A DNA stretch of 60,000 nt from Owenia fusiformis (taxonomy: Eukaryota > Annelida > Polychaeta > Sabellida > Oweniidae): the NCBI GenBank assembly GCA_903813345.2, contig CAIIXF020000006.1, positions 12,654,348 to 12,714,347 on the forward strand, written 5' to 3'. Every line of letters begins with the position of its first letter. Within the stretch, counting starts at the first letter, position 1. Under the pieces are notes generated by a model. That model made no database searches, was not told where the DNA came from, and was given only the letters and a program-made list of their open reading frames with translations. Below are positions 1-43,600 of the stretch, one piece after another. A program made the translations under genes and the position numbers.

Positions 1-29688
<29,688 letters not shown>

Positions 29689-30045
29689 GTGTTCTCCCAG
29701 CAAAGTTCAACTGTGGACCTCAGGTTATAAGCCTGAGATGACAGTTACAGGAGGACTACTACTAGCAGATCACCATATTGTAAATAAAGATTACTCAACC
29801 AGTCAAGTTCCATTCTGGACCTCCCGTTATGAAACTCGAGATAACAATATATTACAGGACTGCTTCTGCAAGCAGATCATCTTAGGCCATGGAAAAAATA
29901 TTCTTGTTTCTAGAGACCATGATATGCTTAATTAGTTGTTATCTTCACAACTTCCCAATTTGATTTTTTAGATTATTTTAAAACAAATTAAATCTTTGAT
30001 TTGATGGATATATGAAAATATAGGATTATAGCAAAAATATTCCTA

Positions 30046-30051
30046 AATAAA
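30046..30051 (+). terminator. Candidate poly(A) signal of NUP210
   Basis: AATAAA lies about 360 nt after the NUP210 stop. Another AATAAA sits at about 29784 within the third tail-repeat copy. Either could define the transcript end; only cDNA 3' ends would decide. Confidence 0.35.
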
Positions 30052-30643
30052 GCAAGATGATTTATTGGATGGAGTGAAACTTGACTTTATGGGAGAAATC
30101 ATGTTCATTTAATAATGTGTTTACAGTGATCTCCCCAGCATAAAACATAAAAGATAAACACGAGTTTATGAAAACAACAAGTCAATTAAACTCAGGGATG
30201 CTTTATACCAGAACATAGCTAAAAAATCCTAAATCCATTATTGTAACCATTCAGAATAGTCATAGTTGGAGACTTACAATGGGGATAGAGTACCCTTCAT
30301 TATAGAGAACATTTTCTTGTTTTCATTTACTCTTTTATCAATTTATCATTCATGAATGACTGAATCATATGATGGTACACAATAATATAAGAATTACCAA
30401 ATGATCTATAAAATAAAACTTAATGGCTTATGGTTTCCTTTAAGATACTGAACACCATTTATGTTTGTTCAAAGTACTTTTAAAATTAAACGAAATTGAT
30501 GTAAAATTGAGACTGTAAATACTTAGTGATGTATACAGTAAACAGTAACAGTTAACGGTTACAGTATACAGTAAAATGTGAATGTATGTGAAATATTGAA
30601 TGATCTGAATGTTAATGATGTTAACTCATTTGCATAATTTATT

Positions 30644-31161
30644 ATCCCATCGAATGAAGTTCAGGGGGATATAGGGAACAGCTCCATCCATCTGTACGTA
30701 CGTATGTCCATCTGTCAGGGCAACAACTCAAATACTGTTGGACCAATACCATTTATATTTTAAACCTGTATGCCCCATGGGAGTACAAGTTCTGCCCGAA
30801 AGCTGATTTTCAAAGTGGGTGGCCAGCATTTTAGTGTTAATTTCACAGTATTTTAGGTACAGCATATAGAGCTGAAATATTATTGTTTTGAATGCCAATA
30901 TATCACTGTATATTTGATATTTCAATTAAGTTGAAAATCTAAATATTTAAAAAAAGCATGGTGGCCATCTTGAAAATTGACAAAAATGGGCGCCATTTTT
31001 ACATGTGTTATTTTACCTTTTTGCCATAGCTCAAAAAGATAGTGGAGTGGTTTTGTTGAAATTTTATATGTGCCATCTTCGAAGCATATTACACTTTCTT
31101 ATGACAATTTAACTAGTGAAGGGATTTTGTTAAAATGGCAGCCATGGCCGTTCGATGGGAT
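30644..31161. mobile_element. 518-bp non-autonomous element with ATCCCATCGAA inverted ends
   Basis: The left end ATCCCATCGAA and right end TTCGATGGGAT are exact reverse complements. The left sub-terminal part contains 'gaagttcagggggatatagg' and a gtacgtacgtatgtccatc run. A related, incomplete copy in the other orientation is at 34240-34521. No ORF. Confidence 0.75.
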
Positions 31162-31544
31162 TTGCTATGCCTTGGCATTGCTGTTATCTAGTTTGAAGTT
31201 AATTTGATGATACTAAATGTTTATTGGATTTTATTTAGTAGAAATAGACATTCTTTTATCATATAGATCCAGCTCAAGTCTAGCAACATATGTTGTTTTA
31301 GAGTATGTTATATGATGTATTGTTCAAGAATATTTAATCATTTGCACACTGTACATGTCATGTTTTGTTATAAGTTTTCTCTGCAGCACAATCAAGATTG
31401 AACTGTTGATAAAAAATCATGTATGCCTCACTCATGTTGGTAATTAGAAACATTTGTGAATTGAATTGAAGGCTATCTAATTTGCTTTAGATACTATATA
31501 TGCTTTAGATACATAAGGGTGATATAAACCACTCAAACTGATGA

Positions 31545-31660
31545 ATATTTAAGTTAGAACTTTTAATTATATCCGCCATGCTATATCTGACCCAAATGAC
31601 TAATGAGCCACCTGGTGGTGAAACTACAAACTGATTACTTCTACTCGCATCTGAGTTATT
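31545..31660 (-). repeat. Dispersed repeat copy B (first copy at 16866-16963)
   Basis: The reverse complement contains 'cagatgcgagtag', 'tagtttcaccaccaggtggc' and 'gggtcagatatagcatggcg', matching 16866-16963 with small indels. Lies between the convergent NUP210 and BAZ1B genes. Confidence 0.65.
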
Positions 31661-32181
31661 AATGTGTGGGCTGCTTTTTGATAGAACATGACAATATTGT
31701 ACAGTAATTCCAATGTTTTTGTTGTAAGAGTATGAACCCATGTAATGACTTGTACAAATTATCACATGTGTTATTACATTCATGTACATGTATGTATGTA
31801 TATATTTTGTATAAATTTTGTATAATAAAACAGTACAAAACAATCTGTAACAATTTTGTTATTGAATTGCCGCTTTTGAAGAAATAGCATCCTATTTTTT
31901 GCAGTTTCTGTCCATGAGTAGATCTGCCAGTCCTTGTGCCTATCTTGTCCATCCAATTCCTGCATCAACAAACACAGACATGACAGATGATACAATTAAT
32001 TAAAACTGCTATTTGTATTTGGGCATATCTACATTCATTTTACACCTGTCCTTAGTTTCTGCTTCACTTCCTGAATTCTCAGTTTTTGAGAAAAGGAGAT
32101 TTTGATAAAGTCTTTCAATTGAGTCTCATGGGTGCAACCCAAGTCATCTGAGGAATAAAGTTTTGGTGTTTATAACAGATT

Positions 32182-32222
32182 TCAGGCAGTAATATGTTGG
32201 ATTTTGGCTATTTTCTGAGGGT
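32182..32222. repeat. Dispersed repeat shared with 9708-9755
   Basis: 'atatgttggattttggctat' followed by 'tttctgagg' occurs at both positions in the same orientation, with some similarity before it. Too short to classify. Confidence 0.5.
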
Positions 32223-32252
32223 AAGTTTGCAGTTGGATAAGTGCAAAAATAT

Positions 32253-32390
32253 ATATTGGCTGATGCACGTGCATCCTCTGGATTGTGGATAATCATCTTT
32301 ATAAACTGGAATTGACAAAACTCCTCTAATTTTTTTTAAAAAATAGACTGATCCAGGACTTGCCTGGAGTCCCCATATTGTTTTTATAGG
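32253..32390 (+). repeat. Dispersed ~150-bp repeat, copy A (copy B at 58509-58668)
   Basis: Shared anchors in order: 'tatattggctgatgc', 'aaaaatagactg', 'gactcgcctgg' or 'gacttgcctgg', and 'ccatattgtttttg' or its close variant. No pol III boxes seen. Confidence 0.6.
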
Positions 32391-33668
32391 GGAAGCTTAT
32401 CGTAACCCTTTGAAGAAAAGATCAATCATGGGGCAAAATGGAAATGTATGGGGTAAAACTGACCTCCTTAATGTCCATAGAATTAGTCACATTTTACTAG
32501 ATTTTCAACAAATTTGCTTATTGATATATTGTCTCCATAAAGATCCATCATATTTCATGAGATGGTCAAGTTATGTAAGATTCAAAGTGCAAAATGTGAT
32601 GTGTAAAATCTCCTAAACAATAAATGTGGATATCCACATATTAAATGAAATCAAACTAGTCAAGTATCAGCTACATTTACTATACAATGTATTTCACTTT
32701 TAGTCTATTTACAAGGGATAACATTTATTATATAATATTAATATATACATTAACTGTACATAGACAATACAACCATCTATATCATGGATTCATGGGACAA
32801 TTCTTCCAAACTCCTGCCTAAAAAACATGATTTCACATATTCATTTCCATCTGTTATATTATGAATTTCATGATCATTTGGAAAAAGTAAACGAAAATAG
32901 AAATAAATTAGTCTTGTTTCCCATTTAACAATTTTCCCAAACTGGGAGAGGGCTTCCTTTTACGAGATTCACCAAGATTTCAAAGCTATCAAAAGCAAAG
33001 ATAACATCATCTAATCAAGACAAAATAAATAAAAGATTGTACATCGGCCTACATACAATAGTCCTAAGTATTAAAACACTTTATGCAGGGAGGGTAAAAG
33101 CACATTTCAGTTGCATAAATCAACTTTTAAAAAGGAAGCTACATAAAGGTATCTTAAATAAATCAATAAATGATTTGGTGAGAGGGTTTCTCCCCTAATG
33201 AAAAGCAATCGTTTTAACAATCATTAATGTGAACATATATAGTTAAGCAATACAAAATTGCACTTACACAGATATGTAACAGAAAAGCCATATTTCATAT
33301 GGAGAACTATGTAGCACAAATCAAACAACTGAAATCCATAATTTTTAAAGTAAAATAACGATCATAAACTGCGTTTAAAGTATGAACTGTGAAAAATACA
33401 ATTCAGGACACAATAGTAACTAAATTCAAACTAGTATAGACGAACAGATTTGCAACAATTTTTGCAGAAATGTCACTTCAACGTAAACTATTCATTGGAC
33501 CATTGTGTAGACATTTTCATTGATTTTAGGTAATTGTTAAAATGATAATATACATACATCATGAAAATGTACCTTTAGTTAACAACATCTTACAGTTAAT
33601 TTCATAGGAAACATGTTCATATTTAAATCCAAATTTCTTCATTGTCATTTTAGCATTTCAGTTCTTGT

Positions 33669-34625
33669 TCAATCTGAAACCTTCTTCTTAGGCCTTGGTG
33701 GCGATGAATAGCTATGGTCTGACTTCCATTCTGGCTGCTTTTCTAAGGGGTCCATAAAGTCAGGGAGAAATTTTTCAACGAGTTGTTTGTAGAATTCTTC
33801 CACTTGCTTAGTTAAGCCACCAATCTCAGATGCTGTCTGGAATGTACATGAACATAAAATTTATATAAAATAATATATGACAAGAAAGTGACAAAATATG
33901 ACAATACAATGACAATATAACACAAGACAATGATAATATGGGACAAGACAATGACTACAATATATCAATTTTTAAATGCAATGAAAAGCATTCTAGACTT
34001 ACCCCATTGTAGATGTATGAATTCTGAAATATCTTGTCCATGTCTCCTAGAAATTCTACCGGAGTACTATATTCAAAACAGAGACATCTATTTTTGATAG
34101 TGGTGAGATCTAAAGGATCAGTGATGACATCATAGTAGTCGGGCACCTAAAATAAAGATTTATCGAAAATTAGTGATGATGTCACACTAATCTGGCACCT
34201 AATATATATGAAATGCCTATCCTTTTTATGTCTTTTCCTTTAATTTTCATGATTCAATCCTTCCAATTTTCTGGAAGCGAAACAGAATTTTGGCTTTTGG
34301 GCAATGGCTTTTTTGATGGCAGCCATTTCGAATTGAGCGGCCATATTGAAAATTCCTTTACAAGCAGAGGCTGGGCACACCCATAAGGCATGAGCCTATA
34401 AAATTTGAATCAAATCCGTCAATCGGTATTTGAGTTATTGCCCGGACACATGAACAGACGGAAAAACAGATGGACGGACGGCTTCTCTATATCCCCCCCG
34501 AACTTCATTCGATGGGATAATCAATCTGATATTAGAAGGGCACTCACTATTTTGACATCAACAGGCTGCCTGAATGGCCAACTGTGTCTATGTCTTATAA
34601 CTCTCTGCAAAATATCTGTACAAGC
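33669..34625 (-). CDS. BAZ1B: BAZ1B exons 29-31: bromodomain and C terminus
   Basis: Exons 34548-34625 ('DILQRVIRHRHSWPFRQPV'), 34003-34146 ('VPDYYDVITDPLDLTTIKN', 'FQNSYIYN') and 33669-33836. The WPF shelf, the P-D-Y-Y and the acetyl-lysine-contacting Asn-bearing 'YIYN' are present, so acetyl-lysine reading is expected. The last exon adds the C helix and a basic tail ('PPRPKKKVSD'). An AT-hook-like 'KRKAGRPSK' precedes it in exon 35013-35247. Confidence 0.9.
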
Positions 34626-37600
34626 CTGAAAAGAAAATCACACATGTTATCATATTTCTATCGATTTCCCAAGATATTTGAAAATTTTTAAAAATATGCA
34701 TTCTCTAATAAGCTGTACAAATGTGGGATCAAATGTTGGATTTGATTTACAATTACATATTTCTGGCAACATTCAAAATATTAGTACAGAAAATGTTAAA
34801 ATCAACTATTGCATTACTGCACAGAAAAATGTACATATTATTCCATTGAAAAATATTAATATCTTTTTCCATTTTTCTCTATTTTTTCACTATTTCTACA
34901 TTTGGCTAATTTTTACGCCCCCTCGTAATATTCCTAGATTTGCAAAAAATTAAATTTTTGACCTGGGCCCTAATCTTTCCAGTCTTTACATATGACAGGT
35001 TACTTTACAAACCTTCATCGCAGGATCCTTCTTCTCAACGGCAACATCACTTTCCTCAGTATCTTCATCATCAGATTCTGACCAAGTAATACCATTCAGC
35101 AAGTCATTTTGAGCTTTCTTGGATTTACTTGGACGACCTGCCTTTCGTTTTTCTGTCGGTGTTCCCTGTTTTTTGGTGACATTTGATTTGGATTTTTTAT
35201 TTGGAACATAGTTATCTGTGTCATCTGAAGAGGTGTTCAAGGCCCGCCTGGAGGTAAAGAACAGGTTAGTTGGATATTTCATACTTTTTTCTTATTAATA
35301 ATTCATTTCAAGTACAGGTCTATACATTTTAAAAATCGATGACAATTATTTAAGCACTCGATCGTTTTATAGGAACGAAAGATGGGGCAGGTTACATTTG
35401 TTATTAATCTCTTTAGCTAATTCTTGTTAAAGTAAGCTTGTGGAGATTTTTCAAATGGGGATGCGGAGATAAGAAACAACATTACCTTGTTGCTCTTGCA
35501 GATCTACTACTGTCTCCAACAGACTCATTCCCTTTACTGAAACACAAATATTTGGGATGAAGATGTAAAACTCCACAAACAAATGAGAAGTGAATACGTA
35601 TTTCCATTGGTATTGATGAATATACATCTAATCTACTAAAACACATATATATTCAGCCGTTCAATAAATGCATAAGGAATACATCTAGGTATGACATTCT
35701 GTTATTTAATCAGACTTAGTCCAGTTTTAGGAAGAAATTCATGTTTCACCGTGTGATCATAAATTTTATGTTTCACCCTATCATCACCCATATTAGTCTA
35801 TATCAATATTTGAAAAATCCCCGGGTTTCTGTTATTTGGTAGATCATGAAAACATGAATATGCATAGCCTTGCCCAAGTCGGATATGCATAAAGAATACA
35901 TATACAGACAATATTTAAGAACAATCCAGTAAATCATGCGACCTATTGGTTATAATGCCTTTCAATTGCTACCTACAAATTATGACATCATAAATCTACC
36001 CAACATACCCCAGTTTCTTTAGCTCATTAAAGGGGGTTGGGATTCATTGAAAAGGTCTATTCGATTAAAAAACATACCTCTGTCTCCTAGAGCTCCTCTT
36101 TGATTCTTCCAAGGCTTTCTCTAGGTCTTCATCTTCACCATTGGCACGTCGTGAATTCCTGGTTCCCCTCGCTGGCCTCACTTTCACCTCTAGGCTGACA
36201 TCAGAGGCATCACTGTCAACTTCAATATCAGAGCCAGCATCACTCTCTTCCTCCTCTTCTTCTTCGCTGCTACTTTCTTCCTTTTCATAACGCTTTCTAC
36301 CTGTAATGTCATTTAAAATAATTTAGATTTATCAAGCAGTGTTGAGTTGAGTACAATATTTCAAACACGAGGGTCTTCCTCCAAACATGTAACAGGCGAT
36401 AATGTGTAGGCAACATTTCACAATGTATGACAAATATACACATTAGTTTTTATGTGAAATTATTGAATTTACACGGTCAATGTATGCAAAGTTAACATTT
36501 TTCATCACTTGTTTACATACAATTGAACTCTTGCATGGTTTAATTCATTCATCACGGTCCGAATTAAGTTAAAAGATATAAAAGATAAAAGGAACTTACT
36601 CTGTGCAGCTTTCCTCTGTTGTGTTTTTGACCTCCTTGGGCGTCTGTACTGTACCCCTGTCTTACATTGGGTGCATGTCCATGTACTCCTGGAAATCAAA
36701 CAGTAGCATGTGACTAAGAAAATATAGGGCCTCTCAATATGAATCGTTTGTTTAACCAAAATGAATCTGAAAATGAGATAAAAATATCAAAGTAATCATA
36801 CCTTGGGGGATGTCTCAAGGGTGGCTCATGACAGTCCAGATGGAAGGCTCTTGGGCATGATGAACAACTGAAGATGTTTTGCTGGTCCCCACATATATGA
36901 CACTCCTCATCTTTAGCCATCTCTTCCTCATCTTGTTCCTCCTAAAATTCAATTTTAGATAATTATGAATGACTATGGTTGCAATATATATCTTGCTGAA
37001 ACAAATATGCATAGATGTAATAAAAAACACAAAAAGTAACAAAGAGACAAAGAAAGGAATATCGAAAAGCACAACTGGGTTGCACAAATAAACCCTAACA
37101 TACCAACCAGTGTGATGAAACATACAATGTAGCATTTAGTTTTGTATTTTTTATGTACCAAAGTATCGTTTTGTCTCAAATCTAATTGATTTACATAAAA
37201 CTGATAAACAATTCATGTGTTAGTAGGTTTATTGGTAAAAACCTTTATTACACTTATAATATAACCAGACTAACATCTTCCTCAATTTGATGACATTTTT
37301 ATTGACACTGTGTTCTCATATTTTTACCTCATCCGAGCCATCATTAAGATTCTTGTAGTTTATACCTCTAGTGCACCGTCTTTTAGACAAAGGCTGGAAA
37401 AAGGAAATAAAAACACATTTTAGACAGTCATAAAATACAACAATTGATTGGAAATGCCCATTTATTTACTTATACCACTCTAAAATCAAAACGATTTTGG
37501 GATATCATTGTCAAAGCCCTCATACTTTTTAAAAGCTGGACTGCAACTTGGCAAAAACTGGCTACAGGCCTGGAGGGTACTATAAATAAAGGACTTACTA

Positions 37601-40600
37601 TACATGCTGGGCAAAACCATTCTCCTTTAGGTATAGCTGGTAGGGCAGGTCTTAGACAATAGAGATGGAATGCAAGATTGCAATCATCACAAAGTAACAA
37701 CTTATCATCATTGCCACCCTTGCGACAGATCTTGCATTTCTGGAATATATTGCAAAATGAGCATTGTTACAAAAGAATAGCAACTGCAACCAAATGCCAA
37801 CTCAAAACACAAAATAATATGTCATCACATTAAACATTTTTGGAGTTGGTGAAGAAACCAAATTGAACACATTATAAACGTAACTTACAGCATTTTCTGA
37901 AGACATATTCCAGTTAACACATGACTCAAACATTCCCAGAAGGACATGTAAACGTGACATCGTACTGCAATTTCGTGATGCTTCCTTCCATTTAGCAATC
38001 GTCTCATCCACTTTTATCTGTTCCTTATCTACATTAGAAATAGATCAAAACAAGATTTATTTTTGCAATTATATAAAGCTTTACTAATAATAACTGAAGT
38101 TACATTCTCTCATACTTATTTTCTCTCACTAACAAAATTAATTCTTCTTCTTAGACCCAGTGACATCTGATCCCATCTAGCAATACAATGTATTTCATTG
38201 TGCTTAGTATCTATAATGATTAAGTCACATGTCATATTAGTTCAAGTATCAACATACAATGTACTAATAATGACCCATGGGGATTCAAGTAAACTTCCAA
38301 TAGATTAAGCCATGGAGGTCCAACTAAACTTCTGATTATAGAACCACTGAAGCAAGCCTCAAAAGTTCAAGTAAAAGCCCTTACCATCTTTTTCCTCCTC
38401 ACCCTCTCCAAGTTCTTCCTCTTTCACTTCCACTGTGGTAAACTTGTTCACCTTTTTCTTCTTCTTGGCAAACTTGTTCTGTAGGAACTTGGGTAGGATG
38501 TTCTCCATGACAACCACCATCAGTTCACCCTGCAATATGAAAGTTAGGCCCTAATAAAGTAAATGTCTGGGAACAGTTATCCAACTACTGTTGAAGGGCA
38601 TCAATTCTCAAAAACCAGTTCTAAATGTGTTTTTGTTCATAATCATTTATTTCATTCATGTAATACATACATTCAATAATTCATATGATAAAGCTAAACA
38701 AGGTTAAATAACATTAATGTCAAACTAACAAACCAAAAACTATTACACAACTCTCAAAAAATTAAGTTATAACTTAAACCATGAGCTATAGTATTTATAT
38801 GTATTCCTCATATTCCTTAAATAAAATAATACCATAGATACAAATAACAGACAATGCATTTAGCATGCAAAATCTCACTACCTGCCATTTGTTACAGATG
38901 CTGAATGCCAAACACCAACCACCATCCACAAAAAAGTTGGAGACTATGTCACCACTTGTGGTGGATAAAACTGGTTACATAAAAATGATAACAAGACTTA
39001 CCAATTCTTTAACATTGTCAGTTTTCTCTAGTTTTTTCTCCCACTTATTGAACTCTGCTGTTGTAGGTAACCCACCTAGTCCTCCTTGCCTGGCTATCAG
39101 CTCAAAGCTTAACAAACCCTAGAAAATTAAGTGAAATAATTTAACAAGCGGAACTAAAGTGCAACTAAGGAACTAGCCTTGCCCAAGTCGGTCTCTTTTA
39201 CTTATCTTGATTTCTATTATGACCGTAATAATTAAAGATCAGATTAGTAATAAAAAAAATATCGACTTGGGCAAGGCTACTAAGGAACCCCATAATAGCG
39301 GTCTGGGGACAGTAAGCCTTGAACCATGCAATTCAAGCAGCAAAGGTCCTATGCCTATAATGCACCACTTGTGTCACCAAATGTGTACACAGTTACTTAT
39401 ACAGATCTATGGATATGTTGTCTGGATACTGAAACCAATTATGTTATATTAAGTACCTCTTTGAAATTCTTTAGAGCCTCTTGGTTGCCATCAGAATCTC
39501 TTAATGCAACATTAGTTCTTTGTGCCACATATATAGCATTCTTGATCGCATCATAAGACTTCTTTATCTCCTCTTTGAGAACACTCTCTCTGATGCCATT
39601 CTTTGAGAGTCCCTGTAGGAGACTGTCAAGGTCCTTGATACTGTCATATGTAAACCACAGATTCTGGCCAAAGTGGGGTGACCTATAATTAAAACAACAT
39701 ACCAGGTATATAACCTATATGTAACTTGTTAATGACTGGATCTAATAGTACAGTAGACTTGATTTCGATGTATTAATTATTTAGCTAGTATCACGCTTAT
39801 TCAATAAATATTGACACAACAAAGATTAGCTTCAGAATCAGATCACGCTTATCATCTTATCATATTTAACTTGCATACATCTTTTTTGCATATACATGTA
39901 CATCAAAATAAGAAGTTTGTGGCGATATTCCAAAAACATTATAAATTGGGTTACCATGACCTTTTTACAATAAAGTATTGATTTTTTTTGACAATAGTGA
40001 ATTTCAGTTATTTATTAGAACGATAGAGACGAGTTGAACGTTTCAAAAACATTATCGCAGTTTTACAAGAATTTTTGTTCTATCGCATGCAATTTTTCAA
40101 AAAATCTGACAATTCTGACTTCATTTCAGGATAATCCGATGACTTTAAAGGTCACCTGGCAAGACTTTGTTGTGATATTGGTGCTTCTGCATCTTAAAAC
40201 GCCAATAACTGCTATTTGATCAGATGTAGGCCCTTTTCAGAAAACTCGAAAAAAGATTTCAAGGAAAACACTGGCATGGTTTTTGAAAAGAATGTTCCTT
40301 CAAGCACTTTTGAATACAGTGTGGATATGTATTTTAGAAGACATCTAAAATACATGTTTTGTTCTCATTTGATAATCCTTATGTATACGTCTTAATTTAT
40401 TTTACCAAGAGCAAACCTGTCAAGCAGTCATAACAAAACATGACTGTTCAGTAAGTGCTTAAGCTTTAAATATCCTACTTATTACAAGTCTACTTCTTAG
40501 AAGCATTGATAAAACACACGTACATATACTTCTTAGAACTGACATCAAAGTGGGTGTTTTTCAACCAAAGACTATACTCTATATATCGTGTGTCCCAAAA

Positions 40601-43600
40601 AAAATGAGACACTTTTTGCCAAGTATTTTCTCGGCAACTGATTGACTAAAGTCACTGAGAATTTGTACAACTTAGCCTGGGGGTATGATTAGCAAGTTGT
40701 AAAAATATGAAAAAGATCAAGTAAATATTCTGCGAGTAATAAGAAATTCAAAATAGCATGTCAAAATTCCCAATACCGAAGCTCTGCGATGAGATCTCTA
40801 TAGTGTTTGTACCAGTTATCAGGTGATAGCATTTGTTAATAAGTCAAAATAGCTTGTCTGTGTGTCATGTCTACTTAATTCATTTCATTCTTCCCAAATA
40901 TCCAAAATCCATTCATTCTCAAAATTCATTGGAGGTGATATTGTTAGAATAAATACGGAAAGATATTTTGCTCGAAAAAGAATTAATAAGTGAGATTGAC
41001 ACCGATATTGGTTATTCTGACATACTGTCTTTAATTCAACAATACACACATAATATGAAGCCAATCTCTGACATATTCATTGCACTAGCAGAAGATACAC
41101 TAAATTGCCTCAAGTAAAGATTTCAAGTGATTAAGCTCATCTATTTCTGAGAAATTACTTGTCGAATTGCTTCCCTTTTTTGGTACAAATGCGATGAAAT
41201 TCTCATTGCATTGCTCCGGTATGGGGTATTTTGACATGCTATCTTGAATTTCTTAGTACTCACATACAATTTATCTGATCTTTTTTATATTTCTGTACCT
41301 TTCTAATGATACTCCAGGACTACTTTGTACAAATTTTCCAAAAATTTGGTTCATCAGTTGCCGAGAAAATACTTGTCAAAACATGTCTCATTTTTTTTGG
41401 GACACCCGATATATGCGGAATATATATTAAGACTCATCCACACAACATAAGTTTGAGATAATTGAAGAGCATTTTCTGGAAATAATGCAGTGCCATCTAT
41501 GTCTTGGGTCATTTACAGAGCCCAGGGCTCTCCCCTGTATGCATGCTATATGCAACAAGTGTTTGGATGGCTGGAGTAGCAAACACAAACAGGTGGGTTA
41601 CTAAGGAAATATAAAAGTGCAGTCTACATGAGTACAATATGCACAATCCTGCAAAACCGATAGAAATAAAATGTGTAATGAAAATTTTGATTGGCTGTGA
41701 CATACTGGGTTAATTTGAATGTAAGTTCACGAGCTGTCATAAGAACTTGAACCTGTCCTTCTTGCTGTATTTTATTGAGATATCTGAATTATATTTCATT
41801 ATATTATATTGCATTTTTTGTCCCAAACTAGGTGCAGTCAGAGGATAAGACATGTCCATGCCCTGTGTGCCGTGAACCTATTAATGTACAACTTGAATTA
41901 CTTGATAGAGCCAACAGTCTAAAGAACACCAGCACCTTAGATAGCAAGCTAGACAAAGAGCAACCCCAACTTGACAATGACACAGATCACAAACACCAAT
42001 GTGGAGTGTGTCACAAATATGGCAATGAAATTCCCGCTGAAGTTAAATGCACCAACTGTGCCATACATTTCTGCAGGAGATGTTCTGGAGTACATAAACA
42101 TACAAAACGATTTCAAGAACATAAGTATGTTGAACTGAAGAGTGATGTTAAGGTTCCCACACAGTCAAACATGGTTCAAAATCACAAGAAGTACTGTGTA
42201 TTGCATCCCATTGAAGCATTGAAGATCTACTGTGAAACATGTAATGATTTTATATGTATGGTCTGTTATATCACAACTCATACTAGTCATCAATGTGAGG
42301 ATGTGACAAACACCAACCAAGATGACGTGAATCACATGGAAGACCTCATGGCTGTGTCTAATCAGCAAGAGGGCACATTAGCAACTGCAGAGATAATGGA
42401 ATACAAGAAAGAACTTTCTAAGAGTGCCGATCAAATCAACATGATGCTAAAAGATGATATGGAGGCTCTAATTAAACATATCTCTTCATACTACAAGCAG
42501 CAGCAAGATGAACTTGAGAAAATCAAGAATGAAAATTTGAATAAGGTTGATTATACAGATTAAATATGGACAGTCTGATGATATAATTAGCATTGCAAAA
42601 GAAATCAAACCTAGACCACCTAAGAAATGTGATGCCCATATAGCTGTAATATACGAAGAAGGTGATGTCTCAGATGATACGATACAGCTTAGTAAAGCAA
42701 CAACATTGTACATGAGAAACAAAACAAAAGAGATTACGACAGCGACTATGCCAACCAAAAAGCAAATGTATCTACAACAGAATATGACCAAGGAAAGTCC
42801 AATTCTCACTGAAGCAAGAAAGATCATCTCTGCAATTCATACAGGGAACAGCAACATTGACATAGCTGTATTGGAAAATGGAGACTTGGCCATAGCCCAA
42901 GGTGAGGATGGCATACTTCTACTTCAACAGAATACACAGAGACAGAGAGACATTCGAATCTCTGCTAAGTGTTCTAACATTATAACGGGTGATGGTACGA
43001 ATATCACTGCACTCGATATTGACAACCACACCATAAGGATGTTTGATAAAGATGGCAAATCCAGAGAGAATATTGTATTTAAACAGTCTGTACATTGTAT
43101 AGCCTCAACCAAAGATAACACCATAGTTATCATTCATAATGGTCAAAAAGCTGAAGTGACATACATAACCTATATTGACTTTGAAAATTGTGAAGCTCTC
43201 CTGACCATACCTCTAAAAATCAACAGCATCATACCCCACATCGCAATTAATTCTAAAAACACTGTGATAGTCCCATATGATGATAACAACCTAGTTGGAA
43301 TCAACCTGGATATTCAAGATGTTGTATTCACATATGACCAGAGGGCACAAGGTGGTAGAGAGTTAAAGGAATATTCCTTGCCAAACCATCTCTCTCCTCA
43401 TGTGGTAGCTATAACCATATATATGCTTGTCATGTTTAGCAAAACACGCAAAAATGTTTTGATATGGTCAAATTTGATCACTTAGAAATGTGATGCTCAA
43501 TTCCAGTAAGCTGCCATCTTTTAAAATTTCACACAGGAAGTGATGTCATCGACTCTCAACTTTGCATATAGCATTAGGTGAGGAGCTATTAAGAATTACA

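Larger units (their letters stand above)
29689..33668. other. Convergent intergenic/3'-UTR region between NUP210 and BAZ1B
   Basis: About 4 kb with no recognised gene. It holds the decayed NUP210 tail repeats, poly(A) candidates, a 518-bp terminal-inverted-repeat element (30644-31161), dispersed repeats (31545-31660, 32182-32222, 32253-32390), and about 1 kb of AT-rich sequence next to the BAZ1B stop that probably forms its 3' UTR (minus-strand AATAAA at 32729-32724). Confidence 0.6.
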
